DNA from: Ascaris suum
Taxonomy: Eukaryota > Nematoda > Chromadorea > Rhabditida > Ascarididae
Assembly (NCBI GenBank): GCA_013433145.1
Contig: CM024178.1
Span: forward strand, 9,099,260-9,163,259
Reading direction: 5' to 3'
Length of the DNA stretch: 64,000 nt
Shown: piece after piece, positions 1 to 12,575 of the stretch
How the letters are laid out: each line of letters opens with the position of its first letter
How positions within the stretch are numbered: the first letter of the stretch is position 1
Notes under the pieces: generated by a model
Seen by the model: only the letters and a program-made list of their open reading frames with translations
Told to the model about the DNA's origin: nothing
The model's database searches: none
Program-made: the position numbers and the translations under genes

Positions 1-1020
1 AAAACACGATTAGTTGCAAAATTTATGCAAATTTTTGACGCCACTAAATGATCATGCCTGCGGGATTGACGGTTAAATTTGAACATTAGTTTTGAGGATC
101 ATCGAACGATGTGTGCTAAATCTATCGAATAACACGGCTCTAGATTCAATCGTACTCAAGTTGGAATTGTGGGACGGCAGACACGCGCAGACATGCACAG
201 ACACGCCGACAAATATGGAGATGCCATGGCGTGCTCGAAAGAAACGCATAAAAATATTGCAGAGCTGCATCTTTAGCAATAAACGTCACAGTTTTTTCGC
301 CACGAAAATTAAGGCAAAATTGCGCGTAAAATCAAATCAAAATTATGCGGAATGCTGGCATGTTGTTTGATAATTCTGCCTGCATGGCAGGTGTGAGGTT
401 TATACCGGTAATGGTGGAGAGTACCGAGGTCGTACGACGGTTGATTTTGTCGCGTGTGTTCCTTTACTTTCCTTTTTTTTTGGTTTTTTCATAGGTAAAG
501 CGATATTTACCTGCTCGAAATTATACCTGTATTATTATTTTAAATTTAGTCTGTGTTTTTTCCCGTATTCTTTAATTTAAGTTTACTTTTTATTTTTCTC
601 TTGCGTTATTTAAGTTTAGCCTCATTACTCTTTATTCTTTTCATCTATTGTTTCAGATTTATTGCTTCTCGTGATTATAGATTCTTTGCTTATATTTCGC
701 GTCGGATTAACTTTTTCTTCTTTTTTTTTGAAAATTTTAAGTTAGAGATATAGCGCTCATATACCATCTTACCTCGAATAAAACCCCAGGGGCTGTAATC
801 TTTGCAAATTTCACAATGGACGAATTTTTTAAGAGAATTTTTTGCAAAAAAAAAGAGATTCATTTCACTAAATTGGATTAGGTAATCATCACAGAGATAG
901 TAGATATCATCCTCATCCAGAGGGAAAATTTTCACCGTTATTTTTGATTACTTTATTTTGCTCGTTTTTTGTTGAGTTTTTTTTTTATTATTGTCATAAG
1001 TAATGCTCAATTTTCTTCTT
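1..1020. other. Upstream region of rad-51, no gene seen
   Basis: T-rich non-coding sequence. The open frames here are short and low in complexity and match nothing I know. A CAGACA-type segment lies at about 178-205 and resembles pieces near 17550, 55485 and 58360, so it may be a fragment of a dispersed repeat. Confidence 0.5.
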
Positions 1021-1023
1021 TAG
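1012..1023 (+). promoter_or_regulatory. Acceptor-like site 5' of rad-51 (5'UTR intron or trans-splice)
   Basis: A pyrimidine-rich tract ending in CTTTAG stands 69 bases before the RAD51 start codon at 1093. Nematode genes often have such a site where a spliced leader is joined to the mRNA. It could equally be the end of a 5'UTR intron. Only the acceptor-like sequence is visible. Confidence 0.35.
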
Positions 1024-1092
1024 AGACCGCAATCGATCTGTTTAAGTGAATATCTTCGACGAAGAAATTGTGCAATTTACGTTCGATTAACA

Positions 1093-4000
1093 ATGGCGCA
1101 AAAACAAAAGCAAAAAGCAACAACATCGACAATTGCAATGGAGACGGCGGTCACAAACGAAGAAGAGGAAATGGGTCCATACACCGTTATTGATAAACTT
1201 GAGGTTGATTTCAATATCACCGTCGATTTTAATGATATTTTCATCAAGCGTTTAGCAGGTTCGAACCTAAGTTTCAACTTGCTTAACTTCAAAATGAAAA
1301 TGAATCTCCGTAGAGGTAAATTACCTTCCAGATAATGAAGGTAAATGTTGAGATATGCCACATCCTCTTAGGTGTATTCAAGATGGGTCTGTGCTAGTAA
1401 TATTAATACAGCTCACTCGCCGTTCGTACATATAAAACAACTTGTGAGGTTTTATTAAACTGCATTAGTCTAATGAGAGGTACTATCGAGAATCGAGATC
1501 CGCAAAAAAAAATTTGCATTTAATATTATTATTTAAAATATTTAATTAACAACATTGATTTAGAATTAATATTGAAAATATTTACTAAATTCATTAATTC
1601 ATTGAATTTTTATTTTTATTTTTCAGCGAAGTGGTATCTCGGCTGCAGATATTCGTAAATTAAAAGAAGCTGGCTTCAATACGTTCGAAGCAGTCGCCTA
1701 TGCTCCACGCAAAGAACTTATCGCCATTAAAGGAATTAGTGAGCAAAAAGCTGAGAAGATTTATGTAAGTATATATATATTTTTTAAATTTATAATTCCT
1801 ATCATACAGTGTAAAAAAAAAACTTATGGAATTTCATTAAGCTTAATATTCTCTTATAATCAAAATTAAGTAATTGAATTACATCAATTGAGATAGGTCA
1901 TTGGACTTTTTTCCCAGATATTGTCGGTAGCTGATAGTATGGATCCTTAAACCTCTCTCCTAGCCGATGTTGCTAGGAGATAGTATGTCTCAAGATTGTT
2001 TTCTTTATTCAGTGATAATTATTGGATTATTATTATGAAATAAAATATTAAATAATGATGCGATCAAATGAAGTGTTTAAGAATTAAAGATTAATAGAAG
2101 GGAGTTTTTATTTATAGAAAAAGCCAAAATTTTTCTCAAATATAGGGAGATATCCCACAAATTTAGTTCAGCCGCGCTTTTGATCCATATAATGAAGTGA
2201 TTATTGGTCGATTATCGATAGCGAAATTGATGTAATTCGCAATGAAATACTAAAGCATACTAAATAGTTTATCTGTGTATTCACATTGTGACCAGTTTTA
2301 AAGAAGTGGAGATATAGATATTTTCTCGAGTTGAAGATTTTTTAATTTTAATTAATTTTTATTATTTATATGTTTCACTTATTAAGAAATTTATTTATTT
2401 ATTAGTTTTCAAAAGAATGTTTTTATGAAGCATTTTAGTAACTTTTTTAGCGAGATATTGAGTCATTAGTAACCAAAAAGGTAAGTGGAAGTAACGGCAA
2501 TGCTAGTTGACTCAATGGAGCATCTATATAGAAGGCGAAGTATGTTGAACTTTGACCTATCTGAGGTAATAATTTCGATAGCTGTGCTGAATGCGCGTTT
2601 ACCAGGAAAGAGCGAGTGGTTGTGTCGATATGAAGTTAATGATGATAAAACAGAGCGTAATTTCAGTTTTCAGGAGGGGGGAATTACTAGTGGATATAAA
2701 GTATGAATTGCAGTTGGAAGCGGCAAAATTGGTACCAATGGGTTTTACAACTGCAAGTGAGGTGCACCTAAAGCGTTCGGAGATTATCCAAATCGAAACG
2801 GGAAGTCGTGAATTGAATCGTCTACTTGGTGGTGGTATTGAAACCGGCTCTATAACCGAAGTAAGAATTTGTATGTCATTTAGTTAGTGATTTTCAGATT
2901 ATCGTTGTCTAGATTGAGCTAGCTTTTATCTGGATAAACGATTCCTTCTGAATTGTTTTTTTTTTTTTTTGGAATGTATCAGCGTCGTTGCAGATATTGA
3001 CTACCGATGCTTTAAGAAGCTTTAAGTTCTATCTTTATTTTCATTTAATATTTGGATTTTTCTCTTTAATGCTAACATTAAGCTCACAAAAAATAAATTT
3101 CCTTTTTTTATTATTTGAAGGTGTTTGGTGAGTTTCGAACTGGTAAAAGTCAGTTATGCCATACATTGGCGGTGATGTGTCAACTACCTATCGATATGGG
3201 TGGTGCGGAGGGGAAATGTCTCTGGATTGATACTGAAGGTACTTTTCGACCTGAACGACTATTAGCTGTTGCTGAAAGGTTGGTTAATGAGCTTGGCTTT
3301 TGTTCATTAGATGATCTGATCGTTCTCATAAAATAGAATGTAAGGATGGTGAAATGTAATTCATAATTAATTTCAGCTTAGAGCGCCTCTTCCTTTGTTC
3401 ACTTAGAGAAATGATGTAAGTCTTGATTTGGCGGCAGTGCATTTTCTGCTCTTTAATTATAATTGAGATACGGATTTTTCATTACCTTTTAACTGCTGAT
3501 ATCATGTTAATTTCAAGAGGCCTGGAGTACAGAGTAACGATGTTGGGAAAATAGTCGTAAAGGTACTAACTCTTTATATTGCACTTGATGTAAGCTGGAT
3601 AGTATCTTTTGTTTGTTTTATTTTTTATTTTTTGTAACTTATTTTGTTTGAGCTTTTATTTGTCTACTCGGAATGAGGTAATTTATTTGAAGGTATAAAC
3701 TGTCCGGACAGGATGTACTGGATAATGTCGTATATGCACGTTGCTATAACACGGATCATCAGATGCAACTATTAGTGCAAGCTTCAGCGATGATGGCCGA
3801 ATCGAGGTTTTTTCTTAGATTTGATTAGTTCTTGAAGTTGATGCGTTAAGTGGCACTTTATATTTCATGAGATAATCCCGACGTTGAGGAATAAGCTATG
3901 TATCATACATGGCAATCGTACAGAGAGGATATAAATATTCTATTTGGATTTTTGCACAGATGTGAACCCGAATGTTTTTGCGGTAACGGTCCTGCACCTC

Positions 4001-6389
4001 GACCTTAATCTTTGAATATGAATTACAGCTTTATTTGTGGACACTGAGTGGTAAAGAATATTTGTATTTGTTGAGTCTTCCAATATTATTCGAATAAATC
4101 GTTCGTTTTGAAATTATTTTAAAGGATGAGATCTGTATTCGTGGAAGACAAAAAGTTTTTGTTTTATTATTGAGGTTTATGAGAGCTTTAAAAAGTAGCT
4201 CCCGCAGAGGTCACTAGTCAAGGTAATAATTGTGATGCTCTCATTGTAATTTTATGGCTCTGTGTTGTGTCACCTGAGTGTTAACACTTGTGTCGATAAT
4301 CTTATATATAGCAATTAAGTCGCGGTTTTCCCTCACCACGTCATTTGCAAGTGGTGGATTTTACACCATCCTGTGGAACGAATGATGCCATTTTGTTTAT
4401 TTCTTCATTTATTTTTGATTCGAGCGCAGCACTTCATAGAGTTTTCTGTTTCCTTATCCCCCCTCCCCCTCCTGTCCACTTTTCCTTCACCATTTTGACC
4501 TCTCTTACTCGATGATACTTGTATTTTTCTAGTAGTTATGCCATGGCAGGATTACGAGTCTATTTATTTGGATAATTATTAATGCAGGTATGCACTGTTG
4601 GTTGTGGATAGCGCGACGGCTCTATTCCGTACGGACTTTTCGGGTCGAGGTGAACTGGCAGCGAGGCAGATGCTGCTCGGCAAATTTATGCGGACACTGC
4701 TGAAACTCGCCGATGAGGTACTTTCTGTTGCGCGTAGACACCTCTTCCGTTTGGAGGCGAGGGGAGAGATCCACTATTGGAGGTGATATGCCACAACCGA
4801 GTGGGTAAAGTTCGGGGCCGGGAGGGGGTGAAAGTTTTTTGCTTTATAAAAAAGTGATTACTGGTGGCAAATATCCACAGATCTGCCCTCGTGCTTTTAT
4901 GGATGCGTTGAGTTTACAGGTGCTGCATCTCATAGACAAATGATTGTCTGTTAGCCGTATGTGTTTTTTTTTAACGTTGCAATAGTTGTTCGAGAAAGTT
5001 GAGATATGCGTCGAACAGAGTTGACTTGCTTGAGGAAATCTTTGAGAGACCGTAAGTGTGTTGGCAAATGTTCGTCGTTGTAAGTTATGGCCAGTAAATC
5101 TGTGACCTTTGTTTGAGCTTTAATTTTTGTGCACGATTTTTTAAGTATGCAGTATTGCATCAACCTTTAGCACTCGCTTCTAATTAAGTCCTTTTTTTGA
5201 TTTTTATATGTTTAGATCTTTTAAAGCTATTTCGTAGAAAATAATAAAATAAGGAAAACACATTCCTTGCAAATTTTGGGGAGAGAAGGGCGCAACTCAT
5301 AGGTGCTGGTGCTGTTCCGCTGATAGATCGCTGAAGTATGCTCTCTATTTGTAATGAATGCAGTAAGAGAGATCAAGGAATTTCCTTATCGCTGTGCGCA
5401 AATGGCTGTTTATTTATTCCTATAAGAATTGTACTATAAAAACCCTTAAGAGGGGATAGTAAAGCGTATTTTAGGTTTTTATGGTAGTCCGTTTTAGAGG
5501 TTGAGTTCAGGGAAATATTTCAACTTTCGTAGTTGTTTTTCTAACGTACAGAGGCTTAAGGAAATATTTGAGGAACGCATCGATTATAGAAGTAGTTGAT
5601 CGCTGCTTCACTTTGAGGCGATTATTTGCATCATTTTGAAGTATTTGTGTAAAATAATAAAATTGAAGATGTTTTAAGTTCGGTGTTGCGGTAGTAATAA
5701 CGAATCAGGTGGTGGCGCAAGTGGACGCTGGCATCTTCCAAGGTGACACCAAGAAACCAATCGGAGGGAATATCATCGCTCATGCTTCGACAACGAGGTA
5801 ATTTTTGAATTATTGGAAGGATGAGTACCTTTTGAAACTACTCCACTCATCCGCTTTACCTGTTTCCCGGATGTGCAAGTTTGGATCTGACTCGAAATGT
5901 CTCATAAATGTACTGCTGGGATGGTGAAAAAAATTTTTAAGGAGAGCACTTATATGAATTGGATGGCTCATCTGCTCCATGCTGACCAACTACAGCGTCG
6001 TTGTGGTACTGAGGTATCAAAATGGCATAGATGGTACCAAAAAATTTGTAAGAATTAGGGTTATTTCATTTCGGTCTAATGAATTCATCCATTTAAATGC
6101 GAATGTTAGTGGCCTATTCATTTGTGTTTTTATTTGTTATCCAGTCGGGTCAGTGCAGCGGAAGGCGGAGGGGGGACAAGGGATTGTTAATTGCGGAAGC
6201 TTGACTAGTGCAGTTCATATTTGAAGTTCGAGGGTTATTTCGCAGTTAATTGATGGTGCTTATAGGCTTTATCTACGTAAAGGTCGAGGTGAAGCACGTA
6301 TTTGTAAAATATATGACTCGCCATGTCTTCCGGAAAGTGAGGCAATGTTCGCAATCACAACGCAAGGCATAGATGATACAAAGGAGTAG
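1093..6389 (+). CDS. rad-51: RAD51 homologous recombination recombinase, 8 exons, complete
   Basis: RAD51 forms nucleoprotein filaments on single-stranded DNA and carries out homology search and strand exchange in double-strand-break repair and meiosis. Exons: 1093-1203, 1627-1764, 2714-2860, 3121-3278, 3693-3806, 4588-4717, 5679-5797, 6266-6389. All phases join and give 346 residues; human RAD51 has 339. The N-terminal helix-hairpin-helix region has [18 protein letters not shown]. Exon 4 carries Walker A as GEFRTGKSQ, then [17 protein letters not shown]. Exon 6 carries Walker B as [11 protein letters not shown], then the loop 1 region [11 protein letters not shown]. Exon 7 has [14 protein letters not shown] and loop 2 through KKPIGGN. 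The last exon holds [21 protein letters not shown]. The start is the first ATG in frame with the family N-terminus. The first donor (GTTGAT) is weak, so the exon 1 end is the least certain join. No catalytic residue is missing. Similarity runs over the whole length and fits RAD51 better than DMC1 or the RAD51 paralogs. Confidence 0.97.
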
Positions 6390-9300
6390 TACTTGGCACC
6401 CTCTTTGGAGTTCGGCGAACCTCTTTTTTTTGGTCTCGTTGCATTGCTCGTGTTCCATTTTATCGATTTCTTTTCTGTTGTTGTTGATAAAACCATTTAA
6501 AGGATTCAACTTGGGAACCTGGTGGTTGAAGTCAAGTAATTGGAAGCTGAAGAGGAATGGGGAGGGGGTATTAGGTTCGTTTTAGTTGACAGCCATTTGA
6601 TGAGGATGGAGATCGAATCGATGCTTCAAAGTGTTCATGCTTCTACCGTATAAATTTGAATAGAGATCCATGGTGAAACAAAGTTTTCCGCATTGAATTG
6701 AGGCAGTGTTTCAAGAATGGAGTATATGAAGAAAGGCATTAGTCCTCAGTCCAGCAAGTGGATAAATTTAAGGACAGTTGAAGACATGGGTGTGAAACAA
6801 GAAAGCTCAAACTTTCCAACATGTCTTTCCGTCTGTGGTCTTTGAAACGCATTGGAACTTCTGCTTATTATGAACGCTGGATTTGGAAGGTTTTTCTCTT
6901 CCGGATGAGGCTTATAATAGGTTCCATCGCGAGATGGACCCCATGTTGAACGGGTCATTATTTAAGAACATAAGAAATGCTCATTGGAAGAGAGTAGTGA
7001 AGTTTATATGTTCTTTCCTCATCGTATTTCTGTCGAAAGTGAGTTGGTGATTAGATACGGTTCATGGAGCTTTAATGTTTTTAAAAAAATCAACGGGCTT
7101 CATGGTTTCTTTGAGAAATTTTATTGCTATTTGTTGAGGAAGATTGAATAGGCGATAGTTGTTTAATTTACAAAATTAGGAAGACCTTTAATGGGTACCA
7201 TATTTTATCACTATTTTATCACTATTGGTGATAATGACTTGTTTGATAACGAAAAATGAGTAGTTTGATGCTTTTTTTTTTAGTTCTTATCATTCTATCA
7301 CGAAAAAAATTTTTTAAACGAATTTATCGTTAAGATTTTTTTTTAGAGTTTTAGAATATTTCATCCTTTTTTTTTGCACATTTATACCTGCGGGCTATTT
7401 CTTTGTTACTCGTGATGGATTTTGGGTTTCTTGTTTTTTTTTTTTCTTTTAAATCACATTGTTGTACGTTTGGTTGCTCATTGCCTATTGTACTCATTGG
7501 TTTTTAGGCTCATTTCTCTGTATGATTGCTGCATTTCTCTCTATTCCATTTGTGGCGCATATGTTTTGATGTTCAGTGTTGAAGAGTTTGACGATTATAT
7601 GAGGACCCGATTGAACTTTGACCTCTATTCGATGAGACTATTTCCCATTTTCCACTCGAATATATTCATTTGAATTTTAAGGGTGGGCCTAGGGTTTCCT
7701 CTTCTCTCATCCACCCCCCTTTTCTCTTAGTATAAATTTTTGCCCACACTACGATTTTGAACAATTGCAAATGCATAAGGTCAATCCTTATAAACGGGCG
7801 AACAAAATGCATTTAATTTTGTTTTATTGTTCCAAAATTATTCATTATTGCATAAGATTTTTTTCCTTTGTAGAAAACGCTATCAAATCGGAGATATGAG
7901 TTATGTTGATATCTTTATGCAAATATCGTTTAATTGTTTTGCAGCGCTATATTATCCGTTTTTTATTATTCATTATTATTCGTTTTAATGCGAATTACAT
8001 TATATAAATTGTTTTTTTTTCTTATATATTTTTTTCAGTTATTCTTTTAATAATTACCTCATTAATGAAAGGTAATGCAAATTTATTGATTTTATTAAAT
8101 AGTAGGAAATACAAAAGTAACGATTATTGAAGCAATAAATGAGGGAATTGCGGTCACAATATTGGTTGTATTTTTCGGTTCTATGACTGATCTACTAGTA
8201 GAGATGCATGGCACAAAGAGAAAGACCGGAAATCGGAAATATGGGATTGCTGCCGGACATAACTTTCAATCAACGGTGATGAGTTTTTGAAAGGGAAAAA
8301 GTTGAATGAAATCAACATATAAACCTGTTCAAAGCAATTGCGCTCATCCTCGTTTAGACTATCCATGACAACGGTGCAACTTCACGATGCGGGTACAAAG
8401 AGCGGATGCACATGCAAATCATTTGAATCTCCTCTGAACATGAAGTTAAGAGGTTTTGGAACGTAATTAGGATTCAGACTGCTTTCGAAACTTCTTCATG
8501 TATTAGTTTTTATCATTAGCAAATCATTATCACGGTTCCATATTTTTATCATCGATTACATCAGCAATTCCATTCCATATCGGCAATGCCAGAGGGCAAA
8601 CAAAAAAGGATCTCTTGTCTTTTGCGCTCACGATGGCATTACCCCCGTTCTGCTTTCCTGTTCCACCATAATAATTCCTTCTTCAGTCAGTCCTCAGTTA
8701 AAATGCTTTCGTCAGTTATGTATCATCCCATCGGTTTTAAAATATTCTCATTTTTTCTGTATTTACGAAACAAAACGATTAGAGGGAAACTGCGTTGAAA
8801 AGAGCTGACGAGAGGATAAGGTATGAAGATGACGAAAGAATAGTACATAAAAAGTCGACCGTCAGCTATCGAATTCCATATCAAAAACTATTACATCAAT
8901 CAACCATAAAATTCATTAACCTTTTCAAAGATAATATTGCTATCAAGCATTTTGAGAAGAAAAATTGAGTGAAGGAAATGTTGTTGCACTTGTGTATTTC
9001 AATTTAGATACTGAACGATTTACAACAGTTATAATTATAAACTTTTACTTTATTTATAAAATAATGAACTCATAACGCAATATTAAAAAAAAAATCTGTT
9101 TCCGATAAAATATTATTAGTTATATTACTTTATATAGACAATAATAATTTAATATTATCATTGCAAATATCATATGCAAATTTTTTGAAAAATATAACAA
9201 TCCATTTGCATTTCAACATATTTGAATTTTGCTCGTTACGCATAAAATTGCATCAATCAGCGCTGGAAATTTTCCGGAAGGTTTGTCCGAATCTGAAATT

Positions 9301-9675
9301 TCTTCCAAAAAATATCTACAAGCTCTTATCCGTCCATTTCATTTCAGGCATTTGATGAATACGCTTTGAACATATTAATTACAACGTCATGTTCTATTAA
9401 CGGCAATAAGTGAATGGATCCGAGCTCGTTATCGCATTCCTATCCCTTCATAACAGTCGAAGGAAAGACTTTCCAGGTCAAAAAAAAATATTATTTTTCA
9501 ATTCTAATTTTATTTTTGCAAATTATAAGTGATAAAATATGCATCGGTCGTATATTCGCCTTAAAAAAAAAATTCAAAACCCATTTCATATTGTAATCAC
9601 TTGGTATATGTTGTACTGTAATCAATATAGGTTGCACTAGCTTATGGTAAAAAAAGTGAGGAAATTCGTTGATAC
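6390..9675. other. Intergenic, no gene assigned
   Basis: This lies between the RAD51 stop and the convergent stop of the minus-strand secreted-protein gene. It is AT-rich. The 6600-7040 part is GC-richer and has protein-like but broken frames, with one possible exon at 6910-7038 that ends in a good donor (AAA/GTGAGT). I found no homology I recognise. Confidence 0.45.
9509..9514 (-). terminator. Possible poly(A) signal of the secreted-protein gene
   Basis: AATAAA on the minus strand about 160 bases past the stop at 9676. The motif is common by chance in AT-rich DNA. Confidence 0.25.
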
Positions 9676-12535
9676 TTACACAGGTGGTGGAGGAGATGGT
9701 GGTAATAATCGTCGTTGTTCAGGTGTAAGTGATGATTCGATAATTTCACGTATTTTCATATGTCTCTCTTGCCAGTTCAATCCATGAATAGATTTAAGTT
9801 TTGCTTGAACATCCGATGGAAGCATATTGAAACCAGGTGGAGTCGGTAGACGATCAAGTATTTCGGCAGGTAATGAACTCATTATTGCATCGATTCGCTC
9901 ATGTTTTTGCTGCAATTGCAACTCTCTTCAGTATTCTATACGTAATCTGCAAGGATAATAACATAGTATAATTACTTGATTCTTAATAGTAGATGTGCTA
10001 AAAGATGAGGATATCAAGTATTCGACGATATTCTTAGTTCTCTTTAAAGATGATAGCGTTATATATTTTGCGTAAAATTTGAAGCAAATTTACCTGCAAT
10101 TACCTGCCAATTTCAGGCAGGTTTATCTGATTGTTCGTTAAAAACATAAGATAGGATACAATTAACATATTTTATTTATTTGGAGGCAATAATTATTACC
10201 TTATTAGAGGTTTAATTCAGGTTAAAGCGCAATATTTAAAGATAAGAAAAACCGGAAACGAAAATCAGCAAAAAGCGCTTTTTGATAACTTTCATCATTC
10301 TTTCAAAATGATTAGGGAATAACTGAACGGGAATTACTCTACTGCCGAAAGAGCTTATGATATACACTTATAGATGGGAGTGCTTTTTTAAAAATCTTCT
10401 ATAGAGTTGTACATTAAAATACCGTACTTCCCCTATTATAAGCCCACGGCTTATGCCTCTTACAGCTTTGGGAACATCTTTAGAGTTGTGGTAAGTAAAT
10501 TTTCAATGAACTCATGAAACTATTTGACTGGCATATATATATTGATACTGCGTTTCTTCATGTTTCACGTTTGTTAGTGTTTCATGCGGGTTTTTTTTTC
10601 GTCTTTTTTTGGTTTTCTTTTCCCTTACTTTTCAATATTTCAATAATTAGTGCAATTGCAATTCACCATTAATTCAGAGGAGAATTTATTAAATCAGAAA
10701 AGGAAACACAAATTAAAATATTATCTATTTTATTTATTTGATTCGATGTTTTTTTTTTTTTTTTTGTTTTTTTGGAGGAAATTTTGCATAAATTTTTATT
10801 CCTATAGTTGAGATAAACAATTTGAATTTTACTTGAGAGAGTAGTAGTTTCAACCATGAAGGATTCATAAATCAAGTGGATTATAAAAATATTCAAAATT
10901 AAGGAAAAAATAGAAAAGCACTAAGAAAAAAAAAAGTTTATGAACCTGCCACGAGAGTGTCTCATCTTGATGAATGGATCTGAGTTGAGCGACCGTCGCC
11001 GATGGAAGTACTTCAGCGAATCCTGGCGGAAGATCCTGGAAAAATAATTTGCTCATTTCGTTTAGGTTGAAAGTTTAATAAATTATGCAAATTTGAAAGA
11101 ACATTGATAAAGTTGATAAATTATGCAAATTTAATCGTATAAAATTTGGATTGGTATTTTTTTAAAGAATATAATTGAAAAACGAAATAGTATCTACTTG
11201 TAAAAATTAATGCATGGAATGCATATCATTATTTAAATTCGTGTAAAACTGCAAGAGTGTAATACTTCTTTGAGAGTGTTCGGGTCCGAGTTCACTGAGA
11301 AAAGGCAGTTATTTAAGATGAGGTCAGTTTTGTCTGCAAAATTTTTTTCAAGGGACATTTTTCACTCTTCGTATTGCAAGTGAACGGGAGGTTTATATAG
11401 GAAATGTCGATATTGAATCGCGTTTATTTACCTATTTGAGGAGAAGATTTATTACAAAGGAGGGCTTATACGTTGTTGTACGATATTTCCTTAACTATCA
11501 TGTATCAAATATCGATTGTTTGTAAAGAAATATAATGCACAATTCAATCCGTCAAAAATTCCGTAAGAAATTTGTTCATATAACTATAAGGAAGGTTTTT
11601 GAATATTATAATGAAGTCTATGTGTTCGTGAATGCAATCGTATATCCGTTAAGGTTATACCCCCCACAATTGCATTTATTGATCTATCTTAATGGAGATG
11701 CGTTAAATGGAAAGGAACGCATGAACTGCAACGATAGTCTTATTTAGAATTGAACGGAGATGAAAATCAGGATATTAGGTCACCACAATGGACGAGCACA
11801 TCTTCACTTCCTTTGGCTAGTTTTAGAGGAAGGAGGAAGCAACGGACAGTTAAATGAAATAACGCAGTTGAGTGAGAGATTAAGCCTACAACTCTGAAAA
11901 ATAAGCCTAAAATTTATTGGTTTTCATTCACTCTCTATGAGGAAATTTTTAAATTGTTGTCCAACGAGAAGACAATAGTTAACAAAAAAAAAACTTTTGA
12001 GTTCATTCACTGATGGGAAAGCGTTTAGTAAACGGTAGCAGAATGAAAGGTTTATAGGAACCTTTCATGGGGAAAAAAGGTGGAAGTTTCAAGAAATTTC
12101 AAGTAACCTTTGGAAATGGTGGGTAACCGTGAGAAGGGAATCCTGCTGGGAATTGGCCTTGTGGTGGCGGACCACTGAAGGAGAAAGACCTTGCTGTGAC
12201 GGGAATTGACCTTGTGGTAAAGGACCTCCGAATGGAGAAGGCCCTTGCAGTGATGGGAATTGATTTTGTAGTGAAGGGCCTCCGAATGGAGAAGGAGCAT
12301 GCTGCGATGGAAATTGGCCTTGTGGTGGAGGACCGTTGAATGGAGAAGGACCTTGCTGCGATGGGAACTGTCGTTGTCGTTGAGGATCGTTCACTGGAGT
12401 AGGAACTTGCTGAACACCGGAATGCCTGAATGATGGCAAGGATCCATATTGTGGATCGAGACCAGATTCATAAGGTGCGACCAACGCCACGACGGCAGAT
12501 GAAACCACTATTACGGCGCCGATGCTGACAGCCAT
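9676..12535 (-). CDS. Secreted protein: Pro/Gln repeat arm plus two PPGF modules, 3 exons (one frameshift)
   Basis: Exons on minus: 12535-12108, 11035-10946, 9909-9676. The protein starts MAVSIGAVIVVSSAVVALVA, a likely signal peptide, so it should enter the secretory pathway. Residues from about 56 form 18-residue repeats of the type QFPSQQGPSPFNGPPPQG. Exons 2 and 3 encode two related modules: DLPPGFAEVLPS, LRSIH, LSWQ, then TPPGFNMLPSDV, LKSIH, LNWQERH, each followed by helical sequence ending in SSLPAEI or SSLTPEQ. The join at LSWQ/QKHERIDAIM restores the repeat, which strongly supports it. Exon 1 reaches its donor (AAG/GTTACT) in frame with exon 2 only if one base is added near 12176-12180. 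As written it ends early in another frame. The corrected length is about 250 residues. The stop lies inside a GTAAGT donor-like sequence, so a further 3' exon cannot be excluded. I believe such PPGF/IH modules occur in nematode secreted proteins, but I cannot name the family; it does not match the SXP/RAL-2 pattern. Function unknown. Confidence 0.75.
12145..12370 (-). repeat. 54-bp coding repeat in exon 1 of the secreted protein
   Basis: Four full 18-codon units start at QFPS, about residues 56, 74, 92 and 110, and a fifth degenerate unit (QFPAGFPSHG) follows. The units are rich in Pro, Gln, Gly, Phe and Ser. The apparent frameshift lies in the fourth unit, where the other copies read CCATTC and this one has CCTTC. 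Confidence 0.8.
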
Positions 12536-12565
12536 TTGAATAGTGAGGTGATGTAGGTTCGTCCA

Positions 12566-12575
12566 CTTTTATATA
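12566..12575 (-). promoter_or_regulatory. TATA box of the secreted-protein gene
   Basis: TATATAAAAG on the minus strand ends about 30 bases before the ATG at 12535. This would place transcription start only a few bases upstream of the start codon. The spacing supports 12535 as the real start. Inference from the motif and its position only. Confidence 0.55.

Noticed and set aside
9418..9432. GGATCCGAGCTCG, which resembles a cloning-vector polylinker
   Set aside because: The match is only 13 bases and the flanks are ordinary AT-rich sequence of the region, so it is most likely chance.
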